Shown here in pieces: positions 17,327 through 26,898 of a DNA stretch of 64,000 bases (position 1 is its first letter; each line of letters starts with the position of its first letter). Below the pieces are notes generated by a model. That model made no database searches. It was given only the letters and a program-made list of their open reading frames with translations, and had not been told where the DNA came from. Both the position numbers and the translations under genes were made by a program. Source of the DNA: Paenibacillus pini JCM 16418 (lineage in GTDB: Bacteria; Bacillota; Bacilli; Paenibacillales; Paenibacillaceae); NCBI RefSeq assembly GCF_000576305.1, contig NZ_BAVZ01000003.1, forward strand, positions 186,001-250,000. Reading direction: 5' to 3'.

Positions 17327-17812
17327 TTATTTTTGCTCAAAGAAACTGTTGAAGATGGTAACAAGCTTATCAGCACGATCAGAAATAACGAAAAATACAT
17401 AATTCCCTTTCGTTATTAATTTATAATTTTTTGCATTCTCATACTGATCCGGCAAATATGTTTCGAATTGCTTCTGTACGTCAGTCGCACGTTGCTTAAC
17501 AGCCGCTTCAACTTTAGAAATGTCATCCTTATTCTTAACCTTTAGAATTGCGATTTCGTTCGTTTTCACATTCATAAGTGGTGTTCTAATTGTATAATCC
17601 TCAAGCAACGCTGGATCCAAATGATATAATTTCTGAACCAAGCTAGGTTCCATCTCGGATAAGGAAGGTTGCTCCACTTGTTTAAGCATTTGATCTGCCA
17701 TTTCTTTTGGCGGTACCTTCGATTCGATATTGGCTTCTTTGTTGCTAGAGCAGGCGCTGAGTACCAGGGTTAATACCATTGTTAGTATAAGAACAAAAGT
17801 TCCTTTTTTCAT
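17327..17812 (-). CDS. DUF4358-like lipoprotein
   Basis: 161 residues from ATG 17812 (AGGAGAG eight bases upstream; the frame extends 30 codons further without support). A lipoprotein signal ends in the lipobox LSAC with Cys21, followed by a low-complexity linker and a compact domain rich in beta strands (LMNVKTNEIAILKVKNKDDI, about 85-105) and helices. Such proteins regularly accompany MBOAT/DHHW genes in Bacillota. It lies 6 bp upstream of the MBOAT gene as the first gene of the operon. Its biochemical role is unknown; a membrane-associated accessory role in acylation is inferred from context. Confidence 0.75.
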   Translation of the reverse strand: MKKGTFVLILTMVLTLVLSACSSNKEANIESKVPPKEMADQMLKQVEQPSLSEMEPSLVQKLYHLDPALLEDYTIRTPLMNVKTNEIAILKVKNKDDISKVEAAVKQRATDVQKQFETYLPDQYENAKNYKLITKGNYVFFVISDRADKLVTIFNSFFEQK

Positions 17813-18013
17813 GTTGTGCACTCTCCTAAAGTTTGTTGTGCCATTTCGACAATCTACTGACGCAGGCAAGGTAAATAAGGTTGCAAAATATACGCTTTCC
17901 ACTTTTTTACTGTTACATGACTTGTTTTAAGTATCCCCGCCTTCTCCATGCAACATCCGTTTCGAATTTAATTCTGTTGATGTTAATTTTCAAAACATTC
18001 GTCCTATCCCCCA

Positions 18014-19204
18014 TCAAACTGATTTACCTATTTTCTCATTAGAAACAGTAGCATCCGCACTCTTCGAACCTTCACCAAGTACCTTAGCTGTAATAACCCC
18101 AACGAGTAAAGACCATACGGCAGAGGATATTCCTAGAAAAGATACATTTGCTATGGCGATGACAAAGGCAAATAATATCGAATATCGATAGGAAGACTCC
18201 GAGAAAGATGATTGCAGGCTATTCAGTAACACACTCACAAGTGAAAACCCAGTGATTAAAGTAATAAAAAATGCGGGAAGCACTTGTATAATGATTGAAA
18301 CTTTCCATGCAAAGAATCCAAACAGAGCAACTAGAATACCTGAAATAATGGCTGCACGATAACGGGTTTCCTTTGAACCCGCTTCCTCACTGCTACATAA
18401 GGCTGTCATCATTCCCCCTATATTAACGGCATGTCCTCCGAATAGACTTACAATCGATGTGCCTATACCCGATAAAGCAATCGTCTTATTTACAGGCGGC
18501 TCATATCCATTCTTCTTCAAAGCGGCTAATGCGACAGCAAGATCGTTACTTAACACTAATACAGCGATAGGAATCGATATCGACAAGAAACCATTCATCG
18601 TAAATGAAGGTATAACAAGATGAGGCCAGCTAAATGGTACGGATGAAATCGATGTAAAATCATATCCGAAGTAAAGCCCCACGCCGCCTAATATCAGTAC
18701 ACCCATTAAAGGGGGAATCGACTTCGATAGTTTAGGAACCAGAAAGAATCCAATGATTGCGAGTCCACCAATAAATGGAGCTTCTTTAAAGGCAGGCACG
18801 ATTTGAACCACATAATGTAGAATGAGGCCCGCTAGCATCGCATCGATTAACGGTTTAGGAATCAGTTCAAGTAATGTATTAAAGATACCCGATAATCCAA
18901 GGATCGCAATCAAACCACCCGCCATCATAAAACTACCTGCCAGTTCCTGTAATGAGAAATGAACTGCCGCTGAACTAAGGAATGCTGCCGCTGTAATTGA
19001 ATGAGCTCCAGCGAAAGGGATTTTATAACGTATGGATAGCCAGATATTTAAACTACCTCCAACGAAATAGACGATAAACAACCACGAAATAAGCTGAGGT
19101 TGAGTTAATCCCATTCGCTCAGCCGTATTTATAATTAATATTGCGCCACCGGTGCATGCCATTAACGCAGACAACATGCCTGCTGCTATGTTTTTTGTAC
19201 TCAT
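18014..19204 (-). CDS. BenE-family transporter (benzoate/H+ symporter type)
   Basis: 396 residues, about 12 membrane helices, with the start motif SALMACTGGAILIINTAERMG and the conserved KIPFAGAHSITAAAFLSS segment (about 62-80) and a GHAVNIGGMMTALC block (about 255-270) of the BenE family. Members carry benzoate or related aromatic anions with protons, though substrates in Gram-positives are mostly untested. No aromatic degradation genes are nearby, so the substrate is open. It is divergently arranged with the MocR-type regulator at 19379, which may control it (inference from head-to-head placement across 174-183 bp). Confidence 0.88.
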   Translation of the reverse strand: MSTKNIAAGMLSALMACTGGAILIINTAERMGLTQPQLISWLFIVYFVGGSLNIWLSIRYKIPFAGAHSITAAAFLSSAAVHFSLQELAGSFMMAGGLIAILGLSGIFNTLLELIPKPLIDAMLAGLILHYVVQIVPAFKEAPFIGGLAIIGFFLVPKLSKSIPPLMGVLILGGVGLYFGYDFTSISSVPFSWPHLVIPSFTMNGFLSISIPIAVLVLSNDLAVALAALKKNGYEPPVNKTIALSGIGTSIVSLFGGHAVNIGGMMTALCSSEEAGSKETRYRAAIISGILVALFGFFAWKVSIIIQVLPAFFITLITGFSLVSVLLNSLQSSFSESSYRYSILFAFVIAIANVSFLGISSAVWSLLVGVITAKVLGEGSKSADATVSNEKIGKSV

Positions 19205-19378
19205 ATGTAGTTATTACTCTCCCAACTATGTATGTATCATCATTTATAGTAACTTAACAAAGCCTTTTAATATATAGGATATGGTTATCTTCCCAGTTTA
19301 GTGTTCAGCAGCCAATCATCATGTTATAGTAAAAATACTGTGTTAAATCTAACCTTTTATTTTACGACGAAAATGTAG

Positions 19379-20833
19379 GTGAATGTATTGTGGCAACCAG
19401 ATCGCTTAAGTAAACAGCCCCTCTATCAGCAAATTGCTGATCATTTAGAGCGAAGAATTTCATTCGGTGAATTCCCTCCGAGTAGTCTGCTTCCCTCAGA
19501 ACGCAAACTCGCTGAGAAGCTCGGCGTCAACCGCAGTACCATTGTACTTGCCTATGCAGAGCTACGCTCTCTAGGTGTAATCGAAAGCCACTCGGGAAGC
19601 GGGACTCGGGTAAGCAAGCATAAATGGGGCCTGACTCCGAGGCATACACCCAATTGGCACCGATACGTGGAAGGCGGGCATTTCTTACCGAATCTTCCTT
19701 TTCTAAGACGAATACGTGAAGCACTTGAACAGAACCGCTCCCTAATTGATTTTGCAAGCGGCGAATTAGGTGCTGATATTTCACCTGTAGCTGAGATCAA
19801 TCAGCTGATGAGCCAAGATTATTACACTGAATATTTGGGTTACGATAATCCACAAGGATTTCTCCCTTTACGTAAGTCGCTTGTTACATACTTAGATACC
19901 TATAGAAATATACCAACAACGGAATCCTCTATCTTAATCACATCCGGGTCACAGCAGTCACTGTATTTAATTACACAGTGCCTTCTTGCTCCCGGTGACG
20001 CCGTAGCTATTGAAGATCCATCGTACTATTACTCTCTTCCGATGTTTCAATCTGCGGGTATCCGTCTATTCCGACTCCCAGTAGATCGACAAGGTATTAA
20101 TCCTGAGGATGTTCGAACTTTATATAAGAAGCACCGGATAAAGATGGTGTTCATTAATCCCAATCATCAGAATCCATCAGGAGTTGTTCTATCTCCGGAG
20201 CGACAAGTTGAACTTCTAAACGTGTCCAGTGAACTGGGCTTGCCTATTGTAGAAGATGATCCATTCAGTCTTACGACGTATAATGGGATTCCTACACCCC
20301 CACTTAAATCCATAGATACGTTTGGCTCCGTCCTATATATTGGTTCGATGTCTAAAATTGCAGCTTCTGGACTCCGAGTAGGTTGGATGGTTGCACCACG
20401 TTCCGTAATTGAGAGACTCGCGGATGCAAGGCAACAGATGGATTATGGACTCAGTGTCGTGCCACAGCGTGTTGCTGCTCAGTTTCTGAATTCTCCTTTA
20501 TTCGAACCTCACTTGGAACGATTACGTATGCGTATTCAATCTAAAAGGGATCTACTTGTTACGAGTCTTCGTAAAGAACTAGGCGATATGGTAAGCTTTG
20601 ATATTCCGGAAGGTGGTTTACACCTATGGTGTCGAATTAAACCTGAGGTGAATGAAAGTCGTCTTTTAGAGGAATGCATACGCAGAGGAGTTATCTATGT
20701 GCCAGGCAGCGTGTATGGATCGGATTCAGACTATGTAAGATTCACGTTTGCTAGAGCTAGAGAAGAAGATATAGTTCCAGGTATAGCTAAATTTGCAGAC
20801 GCTCTAAATACAGTACTTAACGATAAAATATAG
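19379..20833 (+). CDS. MocR/PdxR-type GntR-aminotransferase regulator
   Basis: About 481-484 residues; GTG 19379 or, more likely by AGGTG spacing, TTG 19388. An N-terminal GntR winged helix (about 10-78, QPLYQQIADHLERRI ... LPSERKLAEKLGVNRSTI) is fused to a fold-type-I aminotransferase domain (about 110-480). The PLP lysine lies in GSMSKIAASGLRVGW (about residue 321). These regulators use PLP chemistry to sense a metabolite rather than to catalyse transamination. It is head-to-head with the BenE transporter gene, the most plausible regulatory target. Confidence 0.9.
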   Translation: MNVLWQPDRLSKQPLYQQIADHLERRISFGEFPPSSLLPSERKLAEKLGVNRSTIVLAYAELRSLGVIESHSGSGTRVSKHKWGLTPRHTPNWHRYVEGGHFLPNLPFLRRIREALEQNRSLIDFASGELGADISPVAEINQLMSQDYYTEYLGYDNPQGFLPLRKSLVTYLDTYRNIPTTESSILITSGSQQSLYLITQCLLAPGDAVAIEDPSYYYSLPMFQSAGIRLFRLPVDRQGINPEDVRTLYKKHRIKMVFINPNHQNPSGVVLSPERQVELLNVSSELGLPIVEDDPFSLTTYNGIPTPPLKSIDTFGSVLYIGSMSKIAASGLRVGWMVAPRSVIERLADARQQMDYGLSVVPQRVAAQFLNSPLFEPHLERLRMRIQSKRDLLVTSLRKELGDMVSFDIPEGGLHLWCRIKPEVNESRLLEECIRRGVIYVPGSVYGSDSDYVRFTFARAREEDIVPGIAKFADALNTVLNDKI

Positions 20834-20904
20834 AAAAGGCAAGCTAATAGTCTGGAGAATATGTTCATCCTTTCCCAGATTTTTTGGCTTACCTTGTTAC
20901 CGCT

Positions 20905-21105
20905 TCAGACATATAAAATGATGATCCATATCAGTACGAAGACTAGAATCGCAGCGACATAAAAAATGAATAGCTTCGAGATATTCCCCTTGGTTTTCTT
21001 ATAATAGTCTGGATTGGATTTCTTATTCTCTTGTGACATCCCGACCAGCAAGGTACCAATACCGCCGATGACAGCCACCAGAATAACAAACATGTATATA
21101 AGCAT
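20905..21105 (-). CDS. small two-helix membrane protein
   Basis: 66 residues; ATG behind AAGGGGG at good spacing, which supports a real gene. Two hydrophobic helices (about 3-22 and 45-65) flank a polar loop rich in Lys and Asn (QENKKSNPDYYKKTKGN). I do not recognise a family. A Fur-box-like sequence (GGTAATGATTATT, around 21142-21154) lies about 40 bp upstream and the iron-siderophore importer is the next unit, so iron regulation is possible but weakly supported. Confidence 0.65.
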   Translation of the reverse strand: MLIYMFVILVAVIGGIGTLLVGMSQENKKSNPDYYKKTKGNISKLFIFYVAAILVFVLIWIIILYV

Positions 21106-21237
21106 TCATATCCCCCTTACTATATCTGATACGATCATATAAGGTAATGATTATTCTGTAACCTTCCAATTTGGTATGAATTATACCATCCACTTTGTAG
21201 AAACTGCTCCAAAGTCATTGTGATTCCTTTTAAATAG

Positions 21238-21288
21238 AAAAAAACTGCCCTATAAGCAATACTATCTGCTATATGGGACAGTTTTATT
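21238..21288 (-). terminator. intrinsic terminator of the siderophore operon
   Basis: On the minus strand AAAACTGTCCCATATA pairs with TATAGGGCAGTTTTTTT across a 15-base loop. It starts 18 bases after the substrate-binding protein stop. Confidence 0.85.
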
Positions 21289-21305
21289 TCACTACTGTAT
21301 CTAAC

Positions 21306-22292
21306 TTATTTAATACTTGCTCCGATTTCTTTGACCATTTCCGTAACTGATAACAGTCCACCACCTGAGAGGTACCAGTAATTTGGATCAAGATATACGA
21401 TATGACCTTCTTTAAAAGCTTTCGTGTTCTTCACAAGCTCATTCTCAACGGTTTGTTTAGCCGAGGTTGATTCTTTACCATCTGTTGCGGAGATAACTCC
21501 ACGATCCACTACGAATAGATAGTCTGGGTTTTTCTCAGCTACATACTCAGAGGATACACTTTGACCATGCGTTGACACTTCAATTTTTGTATCCGCCTGT
21601 TCGAATCCAAGAACATCATGGATGATACCAAAGCGGGAACCTGCACCATAAGCACTTAGTTTACCCTCGTTTGCTAGTACGATTAGTCCATTCTTACCTG
21701 TAGCAGTGACTTTATCATGTATTTCTTTAACGGATTGATCAATATTTGATAGTTCTGTCTTGACTTGATCTTCTTTACCGAAAATTTGTCCAACTGTATT
21801 CATGTTCTCCTTGAAAGAGTCCATAAATTTAGTTGTATCTACCCCCAAAAATACCGTAGGAGCGATCTTGCTAAGTTCTTCATAAGCTTCCGACTGTCTT
21901 CCTGAAATAATAATTAAATCAGGCTTAAGGGCATTAATTTTCTCGAAATCTGGTTCTTTCAAGCTACCTACATTCTTGTAAGCTTCTTTATCTTCATATT
22001 TAGAAAGGTACGGAGGAATATTGGACTGCGGTACACCCGTAACGGTAACCCCTAATTTATCTAAAGTATCTAGAATACCAAAGTCAAACACAACAACCTT
22101 CTGTGGATTTTTCTTCACTTTCGTCTCGCCTAGCTTATGTTTAATCGTTAACTCTTCAGATTCTGCTGCATTCACTGTGTCTGTTGAAGCTTCCTGCGTC
22201 GTTTCTGTCTTCGTATTGTTACCGCAAGCTGCTAGTACAACGACCAGTAGAGCGGACATGATCAGCATAAGCATATTTCTTCTTTTTAACAA
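21306..22292 (-). CDS. yclQ: siderophore ABC transporter substrate-binding lipoprotein
   Basis: About 328 residues. I placed the start at TTG 22292, which has AGGTGAT at good spacing; GTG 22301 overlaps that site. A lipoprotein signal ends in VVLAAC, followed by a Thr/Glu-rich linker and a helical-backbone binding fold typical of the FatB/CeuE/YclQ group (KVVVFDFGILDTLDKLGV near 65-82; DLIIISGRQSEAYEELSKIAPT near 127-148). YclQ-type proteins bind petrobactin or other catecholate iron siderophores. It is the last gene after two permeases and the ATPase, the yclNOPQ order. The exact siderophore is not provable here. Confidence 0.82.
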   Translation of the reverse strand: MLKRRNMLMLIMSALLVVVLAACGNNTKTETTQEASTDTVNAAESEELTIKHKLGETKVKKNPQKVVVFDFGILDTLDKLGVTVTGVPQSNIPPYLSKYEDKEAYKNVGSLKEPDFEKINALKPDLIIISGRQSEAYEELSKIAPTVFLGVDTTKFMDSFKENMNTVGQIFGKEDQVKTELSNIDQSVKEIHDKVTATGKNGLIVLANEGKLSAYGAGSRFGIIHDVLGFEQADTKIEVSTHGQSVSSEYVAEKNPDYLFVVDRGVISATDGKESTSAKQTVENELVKNTKAFKEGHIVYLDPNYWYLSGGGLLSVTEMVKEIGASIK

Positions 22293-22360
22293 CGTTATCA
22301 CCTCAACATTTATTTTGTAATGCCATTAAGTAATGAAATCTGCAAATATCTATTAAAATT

Positions 22361-22392
22361 ATGTGATGATCACATCTCACCGGCGCCTGGTG
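22361..22392. repeat. two adjacent inverted repeats between ATPase and binding-protein genes
   Basis: ATGTGATGATCACAT (22361-22375) is a perfect palindrome, and CACCGGCGCCTGGTG (22378-22392) is nearly one. They lie in the 135-bp gap between yclP and yclQ, where the other genes overlap. They may act as RNA hairpins that set differential expression of the binding protein; this is inference. Confidence 0.4.
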
Positions 22393-22427
22393 GAAGTAGT
22401 CAGCAATATAATTTCCCAAATGAGTGG

Positions 22428-23186
22428 TTAAGCAAAATATACACAAATCTTGTTATCGTTAATGGTCTCGATTTGTATATCCATGTCGTAGACTTCCTTC
22501 AGTACAGAGTTATCAATAATGTTCTCCGTAACCCCTTCTCTGACCACTTTCCCATCTTTGAGAGCAACAATATAGTCCGAATATACGGATGCGAAATTAA
22601 TATCATGAATAACAATAATAACGGTCTTACCAAGCTCATCTACCATCCGGCGAAGCACCTTCATAATCTGTACGGAGTGTTTCATATCCAAATTGTTCAG
22701 CGGTTCGTCAAGCAGTACATAATCGGTATTCTGGGCAATGACCATCGCGATAAATGCACGTTGCTGCTGTCCTCCACTTAGCTGATCCAAATACTTATCT
22801 TGCATCTCCTCGAGTTCCATATAACGGATGGCTTCATTTACATACTCCCAGTCTTCAGGCTTCAATTTCCCCTGGGAGTATGGGAATCGTCCAAAGCTGA
22901 CTAGTTCTTTGATTGTTAGACGAACATTAATATGATTGGATTGTTTAAGAATAGATATTTTCTTCGCTAACTCGCTACTTTTACATGTATCGATGGGCTC
23001 TCCCTCAATTAGAATGTTTCCACCGTCTTTGCTAATGAGGCGGCTGATCATGGACAAGAGTGTACTTTTCCCCGCACCATTCGCACCGATAAAAGAAGTA
23101 ATCTTTCCCTTGGCGATGCGGACGGATACATTATCCACGACCTTCTTGCCGCTATACTGTTTGGAAACACCTCTGACCTCAATCAC
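22428..23186 (-). CDS. yclP: siderophore ABC transporter ATPase
   Basis: 252 residues, the same length as B. subtilis YclP as I recall it; GTG start behind AAAGGAGAG. Walker A is GANGAGKST (about 33-41), the signature is LSGGQQQR (about 133-140), and Walker B with D-loop is YVLLDEPLNNLDMKH (about 155-170), followed by the His switch VIHDINFA. It is a FepC/FecE-type iron-chelate ATPase. Its start overlaps the stop of the preceding permease by 4 bases, so they are translationally coupled. Confidence 0.92.
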   Translation of the reverse strand: MIEVRGVSKQYSGKKVVDNVSVRIAKGKITSFIGANGAGKSTLLSMISRLISKDGGNILIEGEPIDTCKSSELAKKISILKQSNHINVRLTIKELVSFGRFPYSQGKLKPEDWEYVNEAIRYMELEEMQDKYLDQLSGGQQQRAFIAMVIAQNTDYVLLDEPLNNLDMKHSVQIMKVLRRMVDELGKTVIIVIHDINFASVYSDYIVALKDGKVVREGVTENIIDNSVLKEVYDMDIQIETINDNKICVYFA

Positions 23187-24124
23187 GCTTTACTCTCCTT
23201 TAATAGAAGGTATATGAAGTAAATACCACCTACCAGATTAATGATTACACTTAGTGTTGTTGAGAACGTAAACACTCGTTCGACCAGAAGCTGACCACCT
23301 ACCAAGGCAATGATACTTATAATCATCGAGCCAACAATCAGGAAAGCGTGACGATATGTTTTGAGAAACTGATAAGCGACATTTGCGACCAGCAGACCTA
23401 AGAACGTGATCGGCCCGACAAGTGCGGTAGAAATCGATATTAGGATGGCAACCACGATCAACATTCGTTTGACTACAACATCGTAGTTCACTCCAAGGTT
23501 TACGGCATGATCCTTTCCAAGAGCAATTACATCCAAGTACTTGGTATATCTTCTAAAATACACCGTGACTGCCCCGATCAGAATGATGGATAGAATCAGC
23601 AGATCCGTATTTACATTATTAAAGCTAGCAAACATTTTATCTTGCACGATCAGGAACTCGTTTGGATCGATCAAAACCTCCATAAAGGAGGATAGGCTCT
23701 GGAACAAGGTACCAAAGATCAATCCAAGCAGCAGTAGAAAGTAAATATTTTTTCCTTCCCGTTTGAACATAATTTTGTAGAATACTAGCGAGAACAATGC
23801 CATCATGACAACGGATAATATAAAATTCATATTCTTGCCCATCATGGTCAGTCCGACTGATCCAAATATGTAAACCATAAATGTCTGAAACAGCATATAC
23901 AGTGAATCGAGTCCCATAATGCTAGGAGTCAGTATACGATTGTTCGTTATCGTTTGAAACACGACTGTCGAGAAAGCAATTGCCCCGCCAGTGATGATCA
24001 TAGCCAGCACTTTCTTGCCCCTTTTGGGAAGGACATAGTCCCAATTGCCCCCTGCCTGAATCAGCAGAAATACTGCGATTAGAACGAGTGCGATAAGCGA
24101 GAGAAAAATCAGCTTTTTTTTCAT
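23183..24124 (-). CDS. yclO: iron-siderophore ABC permease (second)
   Basis: 313 residues with about 9 membrane helices, of the BtuC/FecCD permease family. The C-terminal VGPITFLGLLVANVAYQFLK block (about 228-247) contains the coupling region that contacts the ATPase. Its ATG overlaps the stop of the first permease by 4 bases (ATGA) and its own stop overlaps the ATPase start. Order and lengths match the yclNO pair of petrobactin importers; the symbol is by analogy. Confidence 0.87.
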   Translation of the reverse strand: MKKKLIFLSLIALVLIAVFLLIQAGGNWDYVLPKRGKKVLAMIITGGAIAFSTVVFQTITNNRILTPSIMGLDSLYMLFQTFMVYIFGSVGLTMMGKNMNFILSVVMMALFSLVFYKIMFKREGKNIYFLLLLGLIFGTLFQSLSSFMEVLIDPNEFLIVQDKMFASFNNVNTDLLILSIILIGAVTVYFRRYTKYLDVIALGKDHAVNLGVNYDVVVKRMLIVVAILISISTALVGPITFLGLLVANVAYQFLKTYRHAFLIVGSMIISIIALVGGQLLVERVFTFSTTLSVIINLVGGIYFIYLLLKESKA

Positions 24125-25074
24125 GATGCGTATGCCTTTCTTCTCATGAGTAAGTAAATAAAGATCGCACTGCCAAGAACGCCAACCATAAGACCAATCG
24201 ATATTTCATATGGGAAAATAATGAGTCGTCCTAGGATGTCACAGAACAGTACAAATACGGCTCCGAGCAACGCAGTATGCGTTAAGCTTTTTTTCAAATG
24301 ATCCCCTTGATACAGAGTCACAAAGTTCGGAACAACTAAGCCAAGGAATGGAATCATGCCAACGGTCAATAGAACCACTGCCGATATTGCTGCAACAAGT
24401 ACCAATCCGATATTTACAACTGCCTTATAGTTCAGACCCAAGTTAACGGCGAAGTCTTCTCCCATGCCTGCAATCGTGAATCGATTCGCAAACAGATACG
24501 CGATGATGAGGAGCGGAATACTGATGTATAACATCTCATATCGCCCCTTCAGAACGGTTGAGAAATCACCCTGTAGCCATGAAGACATATTCTGGATTAA
24601 GTCATTCTTATAGGCAAAAAACGTCGTAATCGAACTGACAATGTTCCCGAACATTAATCCTACTAACGGAATGAAGATGGTATCTTTGTATTTCACCTTA
24701 CTGAGAATTCTCATAAAGATGAAGGTTCCGAGCAGTGCAAAAATGAAAGCTACAAGAATCTTTTGCAGTGGCGAAGCGTCCGTAAAGATCATTAGCGACA
24801 CAAGAATACCGAATCTCGCTGAATCCATCGTACCTGCTGTTGTCGGCGAAACAAATTTATTCCGTGTTAACTGCTGCATAATAAGACCGATGATACTCAT
24901 ACTCGTTCCCGCAATGATAATGCTCACAAGGCGTGGTATCCGGCTGACCCATAGAAACTGCTGCTGTTCCTTGGTTAAGTGAAAGATATCCAGTGGCGAA
25001 ATATCCTTAACCCCAATAAATAAAGAAGTGATCGAAAATACGATGAGTGCTAACCACAAATATCTGAGTTTCAT
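24121..25074 (-). CDS. yclN: iron-siderophore ABC permease (first)
   Basis: 317 residues, about 9 membrane helices, FecCD family. Conserved blocks are visible: SRIPRLVSIIIAGTSMSIIG near the N-terminus (about 44-63), where R-I-P-R-L precedes the A-G-x-x-L/M-x-x-x-G helix, and VGMIPFLGLVVPNFV near 235-250. It is the first gene of the four-gene importer operon and is preceded by a strong Fur box at 25166-25180, so iron repression is expected. Confidence 0.88.
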   Translation of the reverse strand: MKLRYLWLALIVFSITSLFIGVKDISPLDIFHLTKEQQQFLWVSRIPRLVSIIIAGTSMSIIGLIMQQLTRNKFVSPTTAGTMDSARFGILVSLMIFTDASPLQKILVAFIFALLGTFIFMRILSKVKYKDTIFIPLVGLMFGNIVSSITTFFAYKNDLIQNMSSWLQGDFSTVLKGRYEMLYISIPLLIIAYLFANRFTIAGMGEDFAVNLGLNYKAVVNIGLVLVAAISAVVLLTVGMIPFLGLVVPNFVTLYQGDHLKKSLTHTALLGAVFVLFCDILGRLIIFPYEISIGLMVGVLGSAIFIYLLMRRKAYAS

Positions 25075-25165
25075 ATCCGTTCCTAACTCTTTCTATACAG
25101 TCTCGTATACCTTGGTGAAATGAATTATGAAAAATACATATGCATAATGTTACACTAGTTAAGAA

Positions 25166-25180
25166 TGATATTCATTATCA
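25166..25180. promoter_or_regulatory. Fur box of the siderophore importer operon
   Basis: TGATATTCATTATCA differs by one base from the 7-1-7 Fur consensus TGATAATNATTATCA. It lies about 92 bp upstream of the first permease gene and overlaps a candidate -35 element (TTGATA on the minus strand). It predicts iron-dependent repression. Confidence 0.82.
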
Positions 25181-25286
25181 ATTAGAAGGCCTAGTACTCA
25201 TTTTAGACAGAGCACATTTTTTTTGTCAACCGTCATTGCCAGATAAAATATAGATGTTTTTCATTATATAACAATAGAGACATATC

Positions 25287-25324
25287 AAAAGAGAGCTACA
25301 TCCTTTAAGGACATAGCTCTTTTC
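25287..25324. terminator. intrinsic terminator after the MFS gene
   Basis: AAAAGAG.GCTA..TCCTT and AAGGA..TAGCTCTTTT form a strong stem with T-runs on both strands. It lies 38 bases beyond the stop of the reverse-strand MFS transporter. Confidence 0.85.
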
Positions 25325-25361
25325 ATTGCCTCGTATATGCAGATTAATGCATATTAAATGA

Positions 25362-26897
25362 TCAACTATTCGCTGACATATTCACTTCCGACGTATCTTG
25401 TTTCTTGCTTGATGTTAACCTACTCGATCCGACAAACAGGGCAGTAATCAGTCCTATACTTCCAACACAAATACTAAGTATAAAACCATGATTAATAGCT
25501 GTCCCTAACGCCTGTTGAAGGAATTTACGAATCTGTGGATCAATTTTATCTCCTGCTCTCATGAGTAGCTCGGGATTCGCTAAAGTGCTGATTTTGTCCA
25601 ATGGTATACCCATCTTGGCTGCCCCATCTGTGATTAATCGATTTAGGTTATTATTCACAATCGTTGCCATGATGGAAGCGCCCAGTATACCGCCAATGTT
25701 GCGCCAAAATCCTACAATGGATGAACTAACCCCCATATATTTAGGATCTACGTTTGCTGCTACAGCACTCTGAGCAACACTCATTAGCGGACCAACAGCG
25801 CCGACGCCAAGCAATATCATCATTATGATCATATAACCACTCGAGGCATCCGTGCTCACCACCGAGAGCATATATCCCACAATAATCGTCATTACCATCG
25901 TCGTAATCATTAATGTTCTAAATCTAAATTTCGTTTGTAGAAATCCGAACAGGATAGCTCCAACAATTAATGAAGCCATCATCGGCGTCAGTACGCTATT
26001 CGAGTTAGCATGACCTAATACCCCAACGGTGAAGCTAGGTAAGTACGTAATCGCTGAGAACATAATAACGCCCTGACAGAAGCAGAGTATGCTAGTTCCA
26101 AGTACCATTTTGTTTTTAAATATCGTTAGTGGAAGTACAGGTTCTGAGGCCCGGCGTTCTACAAGAATAAATAGAGTACCGACAATTGCAGAGGTGATGA
26201 AGAGACCAATGACCTGCCATGAGCTCCAAGCGTAATTCTTACCGCCCCACTCAAGTGCAAGCATTAAGGATACCGTTGTTATGATGAGAAATAACGTGCC
26301 TAGATAATCGATTTTGGGCTTATGCTCTGAGCGAGTCTCTTTCAAAGCAATGATTAAAACGATCATGGAGGCGAGTCCGATGGGAACGTTAATATAGAAA
26401 TTCCATCTCCAGCCCAAATGTTCTGCAATAAAGCTACCTAATTGAGGTCCAGCTACAGATGAGAGACCAAAGATGGCACCAAACACGCCTGACATTTTCG
26501 CAGCATCCTTCGGATCTTTGAAAATAGTGTAGATGATTGTGAAGCTGATCGGAAATAAAGCCCCCGAGCCTATTCCTTGAATGACGCGAAACATAATAAG
26601 CTGATCCGCGTTCTGAGCTATTCCACATAATGCAGAGCCGATAAGAAACATTCCAATCCCGATGAGATAGAACATTTTTCGTCCGAACAAATCAGACATT
26701 TTACCAAATACGAGCATTGTGCTTGTTGCAGCCAACACGTAAGCCGTGAAAACCCAGCTTACTTTATCAAAAATATTGAAATCCTCGCTTATTTTATTGA
26801 TACAAGATGCCACAATCGTGTTGTCCAATGATGACATCAATAACCCTAATGCCATAGCAAGAATGATGAGCCCATTCTTTGAACTTGATGCGGTCAC
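25362..26897 (-). CDS. DHA2-family MFS drug exporter (EmrB/QacA type)
   Basis: 511 residues, about 14 membrane helices. Motif A is FGKMSDLFGRKMFYLIG (about 65-81), and the DHA2 signature LDNTIVASCINKI lies in helix 1 (about 24-36). It has the usual GIGSGALFPISF and SVAGPQLGSFI segments. GTG start behind AGAGGGA. The gene directly follows a PadR regulator and is presumably controlled by it, the usual pairing for multidrug exporters in Bacillota. Substrate unknown. Confidence 0.9.
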   Translation of the reverse strand: MTASSSKNGLIILAMALGLLMSSLDNTIVASCINKISEDFNIFDKVSWVFTAYVLAATSTMLVFGKMSDLFGRKMFYLIGIGMFLIGSALCGIAQNADQLIMFRVIQGIGSGALFPISFTIIYTIFKDPKDAAKMSGVFGAIFGLSSVAGPQLGSFIAEHLGWRWNFYINVPIGLASMIVLIIALKETRSEHKPKIDYLGTLFLIITTVSLMLALEWGGKNYAWSSWQVIGLFITSAIVGTLFILVERRASEPVLPLTIFKNKMVLGTSILCFCQGVIMFSAITYLPSFTVGVLGHANSNSVLTPMMASLIVGAILFGFLQTKFRFRTLMITTMVMTIIVGYMLSVVSTDASSGYMIIMMILLGVGAVGPLMSVAQSAVAANVDPKYMGVSSSIVGFWRNIGGILGASIMATIVNNNLNRLITDGAAKMGIPLDKISTLANPELLMRAGDKIDPQIRKFLQQALGTAINHGFILSICVGSIGLITALFVGSSRLTSSKKQDTSEVNMSANS

Positions 26898-26898
26898 A

